From positions 3,162,001 through 3,226,000 of the forward strand of contig NZ_CP104264.1 in the NCBI RefSeq assembly GCF_025244845.1: a DNA stretch of 64,000 nucleotides, read 5' to 3'. This DNA is from Arthrobacter sp. zg-Y1171 (GTDB lineage: Bacteria > Actinomycetota > Actinomycetes > Actinomycetales > Micrococcaceae). This document shows, piece after piece, positions 25,795 to 34,999 of the stretch. The position numbers were made by a program, and so were the translations under genes. Below the pieces are notes generated by a model. That model did no database searches, was not told the origin of the DNA, and worked only from the letters and a program-made list of their open reading frames with translations. Position 1 is the stretch's first letter. The number at the start of each line of letters is the position of its first letter.

Positions 25795-26511
25795 ATGCCG
25801 ACATTGGGCATCATTGGAAGCGGAAACATCGGATCGGCAGTCGCGCGTCTCGCGGTTGCGGCGGGCATGAACGTCGTGATTGCCAACTCGAGGGGACCTG
25901 AAACGCTCACGGAACTGGTGGCCGACCTCGGGCCGCTGGCCCAGGCCGGAACGGTGGAAGACGCCGCAAAACTCGGCGACGCCGTCGTGCTTTCCATTCC
26001 GTTGAATGCGGTTTCCGCTCTTCCGGATGGATTGCTGGCCGGCAAAATCGTCCTGGACACCAGCAATTACTACCCGTCCCGGGACGGGCGGATCGCCGAG
26101 CTTGATGACAGCACGGTGACCACCAGTGAACTGGTGCAGAGCCGGCTTCCCGGGGCGCAGTACGTCAAGGCCTTCAATAACATCCTGGCCCATCACATTC
26201 CGCTTCTGGCCCGCCCCGCCGGGTCCGCTGACCGCTCCGCGCTGCCCATCGCCTCCGACGACGACTCAGCCAAGGCCGAGGCGGCCGCACTCATCGACGG
26301 ACTGGGCTTCGACGTCGTCGACGCCGGCACAGTCGCCGAGAGCTGGAGGTTTGAGCCGGACTCCGCGGGCTACACCCGTCTTTACCTCGCGGATGCCGGC
26401 ACACCCGATGACCAGCTGATGAGTTCGGTTCCGGGCACAACACCCAAGGCGAAGGTCGAGTCCGCGCTGGCGTCGGCCACCCGGGTGAACGTGGCCGAAC
26501 GCCTCTTCTAG
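25795..26511 (+). CDS. NADP-binding F420-reductase-like oxidoreductase
   Basis: The 238-residue Rossmann protein has LGIIGSGNIGSAVARLAVAAG at its N terminus, an NSRGPETL cofactor-phosphate loop, and YVKAFNNILAHHI, typical of NADPH:F420 oxidoreductase relatives and of NAD(P)-binding YwnB/Fno-like proteins. It may reduce a small molecule with NADPH; F420 use is not shown. ATG 25795 has AAGGGA upstream. Confidence 0.85.
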   Translation: MPTLGIIGSGNIGSAVARLAVAAGMNVVIANSRGPETLTELVADLGPLAQAGTVEDAAKLGDAVVLSIPLNAVSALPDGLLAGKIVLDTSNYYPSRDGRIAELDDSTVTTSELVQSRLPGAQYVKAFNNILAHHIPLLARPAGSADRSALPIASDDDSAKAEAAALIDGLGFDVVDAGTVAESWRFEPDSAGYTRLYLADAGTPDDQLMSSVPGTTPKAKVESALASATRVNVAERLF

Positions 26512-26523
26512 GCGGGAGCAGGG

Positions 26524-26558
26524 TGCGCGGCGGTTGGTTCCGATCCGGCCGCCGCGCA
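26524..26558. terminator. Bidirectional hairpin terminator
   Basis: TGCGCGGCGG (26524-26533) is exactly complementary to CCGCCGCGCA (26549-26558), with a 15-base loop. It lies between the convergent stops at 26511 and 26570. Confidence 0.65.
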
Positions 26559-26569
26559 GAAAGCACGCC

Positions 26570-27121
26570 TCAGCCCACGGCGTAGGTCACCCGGACTCCC
26601 CCGTTGTCGAGGCGTTGTTCCCGCAGCAGGCGAAGGTCCAGCGGCAACCCGTCGGGCAGGGCCCGCGCACCGCCGCCGGCAATTACCGGACAGATCACCA
26701 GCGACACAATGTCCACCAGCCCCATTCGCATAGCGCTCTTGGCCAGTTCCGGGCCGCCGATCATAACGTTTCCCGCGGCTTTGGCCCGTTCCACGGCTTC
26801 CGGAGTCAGGGTGCGTTCCAAAGTCGTCCGGCCGGTGAAAACATCCTGCAGTGTGGAGGAAAACACGACCTTGGGCACCGCCGTCCAGGCCGCCGCGAAC
26901 CGGGCTGCCCCCGGCGGCCCCGCGGCCAAGGTTGGATCGGTTTCCCACACGGCCATGGTTTCGTACATGCGCCGCCCGTAGAGCACGGCGGTCGCGTCTT
27001 CCAGGTCCTCGGAGTGTGAGGCAAGAAAATCTTCGGTCGGCTCCAACCAGGCGAAGTTGCCGTCAGCGTCGGCGCCGTACCCGTCCAGTGAGCAGTTCAT
27101 GGAGTATGTAAGGGATCCCAT
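26570..27121 (-). CDS. Dihydrofolate reductase/RibD C-terminal-like protein
   Basis: The 183-residue protein of the RibD_C/DHFR-like superfamily (YyaP/YwjB type) has TYSMNCSLDGYGADADG at the N terminus, LYGRRMYETMAVWET, NVMIGGPELAKSAM as the NADPH-binding loop and LVICPVIAGGGARAL. It is probably an NADPH-dependent reductase of unknown substrate. The start at 27121 fits the family N terminus. Confidence 0.87.
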   Translation of the reverse strand: MGSLTYSMNCSLDGYGADADGNFAWLEPTEDFLASHSEDLEDATAVLYGRRMYETMAVWETDPTLAAGPPGAARFAAAWTAVPKVVFSSTLQDVFTGRTTLERTLTPEAVERAKAAGNVMIGGPELAKSAMRMGLVDIVSLVICPVIAGGGARALPDGLPLDLRLLREQRLDNGGVRVTYAVG

Positions 27122-27229
27122 CCCGCAACTCAACCCCCGGGTCTTTCCCTGCACAAGGGCGCTGGCGCGCATGCACCGCGAAGCACTGCTCACGTAAGGC
27201 CCAGTGCGCCATCGAGTCTGCCGCCCGTC

Positions 27230-28774
27230 CTATTTCCGCGAATACATCACCAGCAGGACGCAGACCGCGGAAAAGACCGCCTGGGCCAGCAGCAGCACTA
27301 CGGGAACGTAGCCGAGGAACAGGCCCAGCAGCAACGGCACCGCGGCCAGCAGGATCGCATCCAGCCCCTGGGCCAGGGATCCGGTCTGCGCTGTGGGCAC
27401 CGGACCGAACACGGTTTCGGTCGGCGGAGCGGTCCAGTCCGGCAGCGGCCGGTACGCACCCCGGACCGCCGCAGCACCGAACCCGACCCCGGCGAGCGCG
27501 CCAAGCCCGATCAGCGCCGGGCTGCCCGCACCCAGCAGCACCAGGACGGCGCAGAACCCTGCGGACCACATCATCAGTGCGGCCGCGGGCAGGGCCGTCC
27601 GGCTCAGCCGCACCAGTGCCGGGGACAGCGGCAGCAGGGCGTCCAGCCCCGGTGTGATTGCGGTTTGCCGGGCCAGGGTGCCCAGCGCCGGAACCACCGC
27701 GCAGATGGTGAGCAGGATGATGACCAGCTGCAGCGGCGCGGGCTGCTGTCCGGCGGACAGCAGAACCGTGATGCAGAGCAGGAGCAGCAGTACGGGACGG
27801 CCCCAGGTCCCGGGGGTGCGCAGGAATGCGGTGGCATCCGCCCGCAGCAGTGCGCCGAACGGGGTGCGCGCTCCCCTGGCGTACCAGCGCCGCGCGCGGG
27901 AGGTCGTCCGGACCTTCGGCGTGCCGGCGAACGCCCGGCCAAGCTCGTTGGTGTCCATCAGATACAGCGCAGCACCGGCGTGCCCGGACACCCCGCCGCC
28001 CCGGATCAGCTCACGGCCCGGGATCGCACCTATCCGTGCGAACACCAGCGCCCACAGTCCAACGACGGCGGCCAACGCTGCGGCGGCCGGCCATAGCTCC
28101 CCGGCGGCGGCCAGCCGGGGAACGAAACTCAGCAGGACCAGCAGCACCAGCCCGCCGGCCGTACCCGCTGTTCCGCCCGGGAAACCGGTCCCCGCCGACT
28201 GCCGCAGGGCCGCCAGCAACAGTGCACAGACCGCCGCCAGCCCGAAGACGGCGGCACCGAGGAACTGGCCTTGCAATGGTGCCTGCAGGTCGCTGATGAA
28301 GCCGACCGGCAGATATAGCACCGCACCTCCGGCCCAGACCAGGCCTGCTCGGCGGAGCAGCGGTCCGGCCAGGAAGGGGCGACGGTCCACGGGCAGGCTC
28401 AGCCACCAGTACCCCTCGGCCGAGGCCACGGCCACCGGCCCGAGCTTCCGGGCACCGGCCAACACCGCAGCCAGGGCCGCGAACAGCAGGACGGTCGCCG
28501 CGGCGCCGTCGTGCAGGGCGGTCCAGTCCGCGGTGATAACAGTGCGGCGGCTGCCGGTTCCGGAACCCAGGGCCTTCGCGACCTCGTTCCGCATCGCCAG
28601 CACCAGTCCCCCGGCCAGAGCGCCAATGGTTCCGACTCCCAGCAAGGTGGCATAGGCGTCCAGCAGCACATCCCGGACGCGGACACTGCCCCGGCGGTGT
28701 TCCCGCGAGGCTGCACGAGTGTAGCGGGCCGGGTTGAACTCCGTCGCCCTCGGGGCGGCTTCGATGCGGGTCAC
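27230..28774 (-). CDS. DUF6297 membrane protein, ABC exporter permease
   Basis: The 514-residue protein has about twelve hydrophobic helices and an LSLPVDRRPFLAGPLLRRA cytoplasmic segment, as in DUF6297 proteins. The GTG start is 3 bases from the stop of the ABC ATPase gene, so they form a two-gene exporter. The transported compound is unknown. Confidence 0.82.
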   Translation of the reverse strand: MTRIEAAPRATEFNPARYTRAASREHRRGSVRVRDVLLDAYATLLGVGTIGALAGGLVLAMRNEVAKALGSGTGSRRTVITADWTALHDGAAATVLLFAALAAVLAGARKLGPVAVASAEGYWWLSLPVDRRPFLAGPLLRRAGLVWAGGAVLYLPVGFISDLQAPLQGQFLGAAVFGLAAVCALLLAALRQSAGTGFPGGTAGTAGGLVLLVLLSFVPRLAAAGELWPAAAALAAVVGLWALVFARIGAIPGRELIRGGGVSGHAGAALYLMDTNELGRAFAGTPKVRTTSRARRWYARGARTPFGALLRADATAFLRTPGTWGRPVLLLLLCITVLLSAGQQPAPLQLVIILLTICAVVPALGTLARQTAITPGLDALLPLSPALVRLSRTALPAAALMMWSAGFCAVLVLLGAGSPALIGLGALAGVGFGAAAVRGAYRPLPDWTAPPTETVFGPVPTAQTGSLAQGLDAILLAAVPLLLGLFLGYVPVVLLLAQAVFSAVCVLLVMYSRK

Positions 28775-28777
28775 GGG

Positions 28778-29464
28778 TTACCGGCCCGCGATCTCGGCCG
28801 CGGCCCGGGCCGGTTCGATCTCCTGCACCTGGTCATCGATCAGCAGGCAGCGTTCCGCGGTCGCCAGGAGCAACGCCGGATCGTGGGTCACAAGCAGAAC
28901 CGTGCCGCCGTCGTCGGCGTATTGGCGGATCCGCTTCCCCACCCGTTCGCGCATCACCGGGTCCAGGCGCTGTTCCGGTTCGTCGAGGATCAGCAGGGAG
29001 GACGGCCGGATCAGGGCCGAGGCGAGCAGCAGCCGCCGCCTCTGGCCGGAGGAGACGGACTCCGGGACGGCGTCTGCGCGGTCCTGCAGGCCGAAAAAGT
29101 CCAGTTCCGCGTCGACGGCGGCGTCCGGGTCCGCGACCCCGTGCCCGCGGGCGACCAGCTGCAGATGTTCCCGCAGCGACAGGGAGGGGAAGAAGGCGTC
29201 CTCATCGAAGAGTGCGGCCACCTGCCGGCGGAACGGGATGGCGTCCTCGTTGGCGGGCAGCCCGTGGACGCGCACCTCGCCGTCGAGCATCAGCTGTTTC
29301 CCGGCGATGGTGCGGGCGGCGGTGGACTTGCCCGCACCGTTGAAGCCCACGACGCCGAGGATCTCCCCCGCGTCCGCGTGCGCGGTGATGGCGCCGCAGA
29401 CGGGTGCACCGGCGTAGCCCACCAGTAGGTTGGAAATCTCGAGCACGGCCCCCGCAGCAGTCAT
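28778..29464 (-). CDS. ABC transporter ATP-binding protein
   Basis: The 228-residue ATPase has Walker A GFNGAGKST, signature SSGQRRRLLLASALI, Walker B SLLILDEPEQR and switch His in LLVTHDPALL. The ABC signature is S-S-G-Q-R in place of LSGGQ, a mild variation. It pairs with the DUF6297 protein downstream. Cytoplasmic, membrane-peripheral. Confidence 0.92.
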   Translation of the reverse strand: MTAAGAVLEISNLLVGYAGAPVCGAITAHADAGEILGVVGFNGAGKSTAARTIAGKQLMLDGEVRVHGLPANEDAIPFRRQVAALFDEDAFFPSLSLREHLQLVARGHGVADPDAAVDAELDFFGLQDRADAVPESVSSGQRRRLLLASALIRPSSLLILDEPEQRLDPVMRERVGKRIRQYADDGGTVLLVTHDPALLLATAERCLLIDDQVQEIEPARAAAEIAGR

Positions 29465-29495
29465 GCCGTCTAATCTAGCGGGCCCGGGGCGCCGT

Positions 29496-29810
29496 CTAGT
29501 GGAGCGACTTCAGGCCGATCACGCCGCCCACAATCATCGCCAGGAACACGATCTTCAGCAGGGACACGGATTCCGCGCCGGTGGCCATGGCGTAGATGAC
29601 GGTCAGCGTGGCGCCGATGCCCACCCAGACGGCATACGAGGTGCCCAGCGGCAGTTCCCGCATGGCGTATGCGAGCCCGGCCATGCTCGCCAGCAGGGCG
29701 GTAACGAAGATGGCCGAGGGCCAGAACCGGCTGAACCCCTGCGATTTGTCCAGCGCGGTGGCCCACACTGCTTCCAGGACGCCGGACAGCACCAGAACAA
29801 TCCATGACAT
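29496..29810 (-). CDS. gdx: SMR-family guanidinium exporter (Gdx/SugE type)
   Basis: The 104-residue protein has four transmembrane helices. The conserved membrane Glu (residue 13, in LEAVWATALDKSQGF) is the proton/substrate site, and GTSYAVWVGIGA is the helix 3 motif. The WATALDKSQGF stretch fits the SugE/Gdx branch, not EmrE. A guanidine-III riboswitch directly upstream, ending at the ribosome-binding site, makes guanidinium export very likely. The ATG has AAGGGAG with a 6-base spacer. Confidence 0.9.
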   Translation of the reverse strand: MSWIVLVLSGVLEAVWATALDKSQGFSRFWPSAIFVTALLASMAGLAYAMRELPLGTSYAVWVGIGATLTVIYAMATGAESVSLLKIVFLAMIVGGVIGLKSLH

Positions 29811-29823
29811 GAGAGTCTCCCTT

Positions 29824-29865
29824 GGGCCGTCTTGTCGCACACCGGGTACGGCACCCCTCGTCCGG
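29824..29865 (-). ncRNA. Guanidine-III (ykkC-III) riboswitch aptamer
   Basis: Read on the minus strand, the 42-base element begins CCGGACGAGG, continues with TGCCGTACCCGG and ends GACAAGACGGC. These are the landmark blocks of the ykkC-III class. The outer CCGG/CCGG helix and the pseudoknot between GCCGT and ACGGC are both intact. The ribosome-binding site AAGGGAG (29817-29823) follows with no gap, so guanidine binding probably controls translation of the SMR exporter. Identification rests on recalled consensus and visible pairing. Confidence 0.88.
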
Positions 29866-30019
29866 GAGACCGTGTCGCGGCCTCCCTTCCACGGTCGCAC
29901 GTCCGGTTTTCCGGGGCAACCCGGCTTCGCGGCGGGTGGGCCCGGGAATTTCCGGCCGGTTGGTAACCGGGAAGCGCAGACCGTCGACCATCCGGTCCGT
30001 TAGTGCCAGAGTTTTAGCC

Positions 30020-30259
30020 ATGACTGATGAACAGTTTGAGCGCGATGACCTGGACATTGCCCTCTGGTGGCCGATGCTCACCTCCGAGTCCCGCGAGTGG
30101 CTGACCGCCAATAACGGTGACGCCGTAGAGCCGTGGGTGGTGGAGGAGATCTCCCGCAGCCGCGGCATGGCTTCGGACGGCAGCGGGGCCTATTACCTGC
30201 CGGATGCGGCCGTGGACTGGATTGAGGCCCGGGCAAACGGCGAAGTGCCGGGGTTATGA
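30020..30259 (+). CDS. Small acidic conserved hypothetical protein
   Basis: The 79-residue soluble protein has FERDDLDIALWWPMLTSESR and a C-terminal DAAVDWIEARANGEVPG. No domain is recognised. It is 7 bases upstream of, and in line with, the LssY_C gene, so the two may be co-transcribed. The start ATG is divergent from the guanidine exporter unit. Confidence 0.6.
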   Translation: MTDEQFERDDLDIALWWPMLTSESREWLTANNGDAVEPWVVEEISRSRGMASDGSGAYYLPDAAVDWIEARANGEVPGL

Positions 30260-30266
30260 CTTCCGG

Positions 30267-31571
30267 ATGATCCGGCCGGGCACCGCAGCGGAGTCCGACG
30301 GCGGGCCGGGCGCAACCGCCGTCGACTGGGCTTTCTTTACGTTCAGCGGCATCGGTGCAGCCTGGTTCGCCGTGCTGCTGCTGGAGGAAAGCCTGCAGCA
30401 GCGGCATATCTGGTTCCTGGTGGTGTTCTGGGCCGCGCTGGCGTACTTGGTGCTGCCGCGCCTGGACCGCGTCCTGACGCAGATTTTCATTCCCAACTAC
30501 TTCATGGGCCGCACCCGCACCAATGCCGGCCTGTTCGGCGACGCCGTCAACCTGGCCTTCCTTGGCAGCGAGGCGCAGCTGCGGGGCGCCATGGAAAAGG
30601 CCGGCTGGCACCTTGCGGACCCGGTGACCCTGGCCAGCAGCTGGCGCATTGCCTCCTCCACCCTGCTGCACCGCAGCTACATCCACGCCCCGGTGAGCCC
30701 CCTGCTCCTGTTCGACCGGCAGCAGGATTTTGCCTACGAGCAGGAAATGCACGGCAACCCGCGGCAGCGCCACCATGTCCGTTTCTGGCGCTGCCCCGAG
30801 GGCTGGATGCTCCCCGGCGGCATTGCCGCGGACTGGCTGGGTGCCGCGTCCTTTGACCGTGCCGTTGGTTTATCCCTGTTTACCCTGCAGGTCACGCACC
30901 GGGTCGGCGAGAACATCGACGCCGAACGGGACTACCTGATCAACTCCCTCCGGGAAGCCTCCCCCGCGGTGTCCGTGGAGGTCATCAAGAACTTCTCCAC
31001 CGGATACCACTCCCGCAACGGCGGCGGGGACTCAATTGTCACCGACGGGGACCTGCCGGTGGCGGACCTGAGCAGGCTCCCGGAAACCGGCCCGGCCGTG
31101 CCCGTCGGCACAGCTGCCGCCCGGGACCGGCCGCCGGCTGCGGTTATTTTCGGTGCCGTTCTGGTGTTCCTGCGCGGATTCGCCTCCCTGGCGGTGGCGG
31201 CGCCCTTCCTGGTGCACCTGACCGACATCTCCCTGGTGATCAACCTGCTGGGTACGCAGAGCCGCGGCGTTGCCGAGCTGGGCAGCGCCTACGCTCCCAC
31301 CAGCGTCTCCCTGACCGTGTTCGCCGGGGTGGAGGCGGTGCTTGCCGTACTCATTCTGCGCGGCAGCAACTCGGCCCGGCTCACAGCGATGTCCCTGAGC
31401 TCCGTTGCCATTGCCGTGCAGGTAGCAGCCGTGTCCGCCGGTCCCGAGACCGCACTGCGGACCAACCTGTTCGGCTACGCCTTCGACGTCCTGTTGATCC
31501 TTGCCCTGTCCAGCGACGGGGCGAGGATCTACGCCCGCTCCCGCCGCCGCCGTCCGGCCAGCGCGAGCTAA
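30267..31571 (+). CDS. Membrane protein with LssY_C domain
   Basis: The protein has about 434 residues. Two N-terminal transmembrane helices are followed by an LssY_C-type domain (AVNLAFLGSEAQLRGAMEKA, then RHHVRFWR). Hydrophobic helices return at about residues 290-330 and 360-420. LssY_C domains accompany PAP2 phosphatases, but no PAP2 part is present here. The stop TAA interlocks with the stop of the convergent AraC gene (CTAA). Function unknown. Confidence 0.75.
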   Translation: MIRPGTAAESDGGPGATAVDWAFFTFSGIGAAWFAVLLLEESLQQRHIWFLVVFWAALAYLVLPRLDRVLTQIFIPNYFMGRTRTNAGLFGDAVNLAFLGSEAQLRGAMEKAGWHLADPVTLASSWRIASSTLLHRSYIHAPVSPLLLFDRQQDFAYEQEMHGNPRQRHHVRFWRCPEGWMLPGGIAADWLGAASFDRAVGLSLFTLQVTHRVGENIDAERDYLINSLREASPAVSVEVIKNFSTGYHSRNGGGDSIVTDGDLPVADLSRLPETGPAVPVGTAAARDRPPAAVIFGAVLVFLRGFASLAVAAPFLVHLTDISLVINLLGTQSRGVAELGSAYAPTSVSLTVFAGVEAVLAVLILRGSNSARLTAMSLSSVAIAVQVAAVSAGPETALRTNLFGYAFDVLLILALSSDGARIYARSRRRRPASAS

Positions 31572-32500
31572 TCCACCGGTTCCAGCGCCCGCACCCGGGA
31601 CCGGTAATGCAACGGCGATTCGCCCACGCTGCGCTTGAACGCTGTGCTGAAGGCGCTCTCGGACGAGAAACCCAGGTCCAACGCCAATGACCGGATCCGG
31701 GTATCCCCGGACCTCAGTTCCCGCTGCGCCACGAGCATGCGCCAGTTGTTCAGGTACGCGCGAGGCGGAGTGCCGGCAACGTCCCGAAACCGCTCCGCGA
31801 AGGCGGTGCGGGACATGGCGGCTGCGTTCGCGAGTTCCGCCAGGCTCGGAGGCGGAGCCCCCGGGGCATGGATCAGGGCGAGGGCCGGGCGGAGCCGTTC
31901 ATCGGCTATCAGCTTCAGCCATCCCTGCGGGAGTTCGGCATCGGTGATGAAGGACCGGAGTACGTCCAGCAGCAGGAGCTGCGCATATTGGCGGACCGCA
32001 AACCCCGAGCCGATCTGCTGCCGGGAAACTTCGTCGAAAAGACGCCGAATCAGCATGGGCAGGTGGGGTGCGGCGTCGGTGCCGGACCGGACGTGGGCCA
32101 CGGGCGGAAGCGCCTGCAGCAGCAGGTCCCTGCCCACGGTATTTACCGCCACCCGGCCGCCAATGATGATGTCCTCGGTTCCGGGCTCCCCCTCCCCCGC
32201 CCGGACAAAGGTGCCGCTGGCGGGGGGATCGAGGCGGGCGGGCACTGCGTCTCCGCTGCCGCCGTGGAGCCGCAGCCAGGTGCGGCCGTTAAGTACGACG
32301 ACGTCGCCCGCCTCCAAATGCAGTGGTTCTTCAAGGCCGTCGGTCGCCAGTTTCATGCTGCCCTGCACCACGGCAAAGAACTTCATGTCGTCGTCTATCC
32401 TTGCCTCCGTTTCCCAGCGGCCGTGCACGGCAATGCTGCCGGAAATGACGCCCCGGACTTGGATGAAATCAAGGACTTCGGATAAACGGTCGGAAACCAT
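31568..32500 (-). CDS. AraC-family regulator with cupin-type sensor
   Basis: The 310-residue protein has an AraC_binding/cupin_6 N-terminal domain (KFFAVVQGSMKLATDG, LEAGDVVVLNGRTWLRL) and a C-terminal double helix-turn-helix (LAELANAAAMSRTAFAERF, then LALDLGFSSESAFSTAFKR). It is divergent from an SDR gene across a 115-base spacer, a common regulator/target arrangement for this subfamily. Effector unknown. Confidence 0.92.
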   Translation of the reverse strand: MVSDRLSEVLDFIQVRGVISGSIAVHGRWETEARIDDDMKFFAVVQGSMKLATDGLEEPLHLEAGDVVVLNGRTWLRLHGGSGDAVPARLDPPASGTFVRAGEGEPGTEDIIIGGRVAVNTVGRDLLLQALPPVAHVRSGTDAAPHLPMLIRRLFDEVSRQQIGSGFAVRQYAQLLLLDVLRSFITDAELPQGWLKLIADERLRPALALIHAPGAPPPSLAELANAAAMSRTAFAERFRDVAGTPPRAYLNNWRMLVAQRELRSGDTRIRSLALDLGFSSESAFSTAFKRSVGESPLHYRSRVRALEPVD

Positions 32501-32615
32501 GTTTGTACTCTAGAGCAAGAAATGCGGACTTTTCCTTATTCCCAGTCCCGAATAGAGGAGACAGAGTGGAGGTATCTTCCACAACCCGGAAGAAACCGCT
32601 TTTTCAAGGAGTGCC

Positions 32616-33353
32616 ATGAATGACAGCATGATTTCCCTCGTCACGGGAGCCAACAAAGGTATTGGGCGGCAGATTGCCGGCCAGCTGGCGGCGCTCGGCC
32701 ACACCGTGGTGGTAGCCGCACGGAACGCCGACGCCGGTGAGCGGGCTGCCGCGGCCGTGCGCGCGGAGGGTGGAGACGCCGTCGCCGTCGTCCTCGATGT
32801 GACCGATCCGGCCTCGGTGGCGGCCGCTGCGGACGAGGTCAAACGCCGCTTCGGGCGGCTGGATGCCCTGATCAACAACGCCGGGATTGTGGCGACGCCG
32901 GGAGTCAGCTTTGCTGCCCAGCAGCCGGGCTCGGCGGACGTGAATGAAATCCGCTCCGTCTTCGAGACCAACTTCTTCGGGGTCATCTCCGTGACCGCCG
33001 CCTTCCTGCCGCTGCTGCGCCTCTCCGCGGCCGCTCGGATCGTCAACGTCTCCAGCGTGGCCGGATCCCTCGCCGCAGTATCCGATCCGGCCAATGCCGA
33101 CCCGATCGCCGCCGGGTACGCCCCGTCCAAAACGGCCCTGACCTCCCTGACGCTGCAGTATGCGAAAGGGCTGGCGCCGGAGGGCATCCTGGTCAATGCG
33201 GTTTGCCCGGGCTTTGTTGCCACGGAACTGAACGGTTTCCGGGGAACACGCACCCCGGAGCAGGGTGCCAGGGCCGCCGTCCGGATGGCCACCATCCCGG
33301 CCAACGGACCCACCGGCACCTTCAGCGATGAGGACGGTCCCCTGCCTTGGTAG
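32616..33353 (+). CDS. Short-chain dehydrogenase/reductase
   Basis: The 245-residue SDR has TGANKGIG, LINNAGIV, VNVSSVAGSL (catalytic Ser) and YAPSK (YxxxK). The insertion PANADPIAAGY before the catalytic Tyr is typical of carbonyl-reductase-like SDRs. AAGGAG precedes the ATG. It is probably controlled by the divergent AraC protein. Confidence 0.92.
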   Translation: MNDSMISLVTGANKGIGRQIAGQLAALGHTVVVAARNADAGERAAAAVRAEGGDAVAVVLDVTDPASVAAAADEVKRRFGRLDALINNAGIVATPGVSFAAQQPGSADVNEIRSVFETNFFGVISVTAAFLPLLRLSAAARIVNVSSVAGSLAAVSDPANADPIAAGYAPSKTALTSLTLQYAKGLAPEGILVNAVCPGFVATELNGFRGTRTPEQGARAAVRMATIPANGPTGTFSDEDGPLPW

Positions 33354-33457
33354 GGCGAACCCGCGTCCGGACGGCTTAGCCCCGGCCTGCTCGCCAAAAA
33401 ATGCGGCTATCCCCCCGGTCGCTGCTCGGCTATTGTCTGCGTAGACCGGGGGGACAC

Positions 33458-34102
33458 ATGAAAACTCGATTTACCGCAGCGATGGGCGTTGCCGCAGCCG
33501 GCGTCCTATTCACCGGCATGCTTGCGGGCTGCGGAACCACCGACGCGGAACGAAACGAGGAAGCGGCCCGCGCCGAGGCCAGCGCCCGTCCCACCCCGGA
33601 ACCCACAATGACCCTGCGGCCCTGCCCGGGCGGCGAAAGTCTGCGGATCGACCCGGCCGGGGGCTACGTGAGCATCGCACCCGGTTGCTACGACCAGGCG
33701 GTGGCGGAAGCCATCGCCGAGTTCCCGGAGCCGCTGCCGGCCGGGATGGAATGGCGGATCGAACTCAGCAATTTCAGCGACCCCTCGTCCGGAACCCAGC
33801 AGGGAGGGATCAGCATCCAGGACGGAGTCCAGGACACCACGGTCGCCGGCTACTGGCTCTGCGCGTGGATGGATTCCTACCTCCAGGCCCTCGACAGCGG
33901 AGACGCGGCGGGCCAGGACCACAGCATGGAGTACCTGGCCAAGTACACCTCCCTGCCCTCAACGCAGGAGTTCATGGTCAACCCCGAAGTCTTTGATGCC
34001 TCCGTGATTGCCCCCGCACAGGCCGGAGATCCCGCTCAGCTGCGGGAGTATTTCAAGGGCGGCTGCTCGTCCTTCCGCAGGTCCGCGGAGTCCTCCCGCT
34101 AG
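33458..34102 (+). CDS. Lipoprotein of unknown function
   Basis: The 214-residue protein has a lipobox (GMLAGC, Cys at about residue 25), so it is anchored outside the membrane. A charged linker (TTDAERNEEAARAEASARP) precedes a domain with two Cys pairs (LRPCPGG, APGCYD, YWLCAW, KGGCSS). No family is recognised. The ATG has a GGGGGG stretch upstream. It is followed 9 bases later by an SDR. Confidence 0.72.
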   Translation: MKTRFTAAMGVAAAGVLFTGMLAGCGTTDAERNEEAARAEASARPTPEPTMTLRPCPGGESLRIDPAGGYVSIAPGCYDQAVAEAIAEFPEPLPAGMEWRIELSNFSDPSSGTQQGGISIQDGVQDTTVAGYWLCAWMDSYLQALDSGDAAGQDHSMEYLAKYTSLPSTQEFMVNPEVFDASVIAPAQAGDPAQLREYFKGGCSSFRRSAESSR

Positions 34103-34111
34103 CATGGCCCG

Positions 34112-34921
34112 ATGACTACCCCTCCCCTGACCGGCCGCACCGCCGTCGTCACCGGCGTGAGCCGCCGCCGGGGCATTGGCTTCGCCGTTGCCGCACGGTT
34201 GGCCGATATGGGTGCCAGCCTGTACCTGCAGCACTTCGCGCCGCACGACGACGAACAGCCGTGGGGTGCCGAGGACATCGACGAAGTGATGGACCTGCTG
34301 CGGGCACGGCTGCAGCCCGGCGCCCGGCTTGCCCACGGTGAACACGATTTCGCTGCACCCGAGGCGCCCGATTCCCTGATCCGCGACGCCTCGGCAGCCC
34401 TTGGGCACCTGGACATCCTGATCTGCAACCATGCCCGCAGCGGGGGCGACGGTCGGTTGCAGGCACTGGACGCCGCCATGCTGGACACGCACTGGGCCGT
34501 CAATGCCCGCTCCGTGCTGCTCGCCACCGCCCGCTTCGCCGACCAGCACGACGGGCGGACGGGCGGGCGGGTCATCTGGTTCACCAGTGGACAGCTGCTG
34601 GGGCCGATGCCAGATGAAATTGCCTATTGCACCTCGAAGGCCGCCCTCGCCGGCATCACTCCATCAGTCTCGGCTGACCTCGCCGACCGCGGGATCCTGC
34701 TTAACACCGTCAATCCGGGGCCGGTCAACACTGGTTACCTGGATCCGGCGACGGCGGACCGTCCGCTGGAAGTCCTCGACGACGTCGGGTCCCGGTTCCC
34801 CGGCGGCCGCATCGGCGCCCCCGATGATCCGGCCCGGCTGATCGCCTGGCTGGTGTCCGACGAGGGCCGCTGGGTGGTCGGCCAGACGATCAGCACCGAG
34901 GGCGGTTTCCGGCGGGGCTGA
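34112..34921 (+). CDS. Short-chain dehydrogenase/reductase
   Basis: The 269-residue SDR has an extended cofactor loop (VVTGVSRRRGIGFAVA), ICNHARSGG in place of NNAG, Ser in FTSGQLLG and YCTSK. The layout resembles FabL/FabI-like or Bacillus-type SDRs. It closely follows the lipoprotein gene and may be co-transcribed. Confidence 0.88.
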   Translation: MTTPPLTGRTAVVTGVSRRRGIGFAVAARLADMGASLYLQHFAPHDDEQPWGAEDIDEVMDLLRARLQPGARLAHGEHDFAAPEAPDSLIRDASAALGHLDILICNHARSGGDGRLQALDAAMLDTHWAVNARSVLLATARFADQHDGRTGGRVIWFTSGQLLGPMPDEIAYCTSKAALAGITPSVSADLADRGILLNTVNPGPVNTGYLDPATADRPLEVLDDVGSRFPGGRIGAPDDPARLIAWLVSDEGRWVVGQTISTEGGFRRG

Positions 34922-34999
34922 ACCGTTTAGGGCTCCGGTCATCTTCACCCTCGTCGTAGGCGAAAGCCTCATCCGCGTCGGCAAAGGTCCCGCCCAGGG

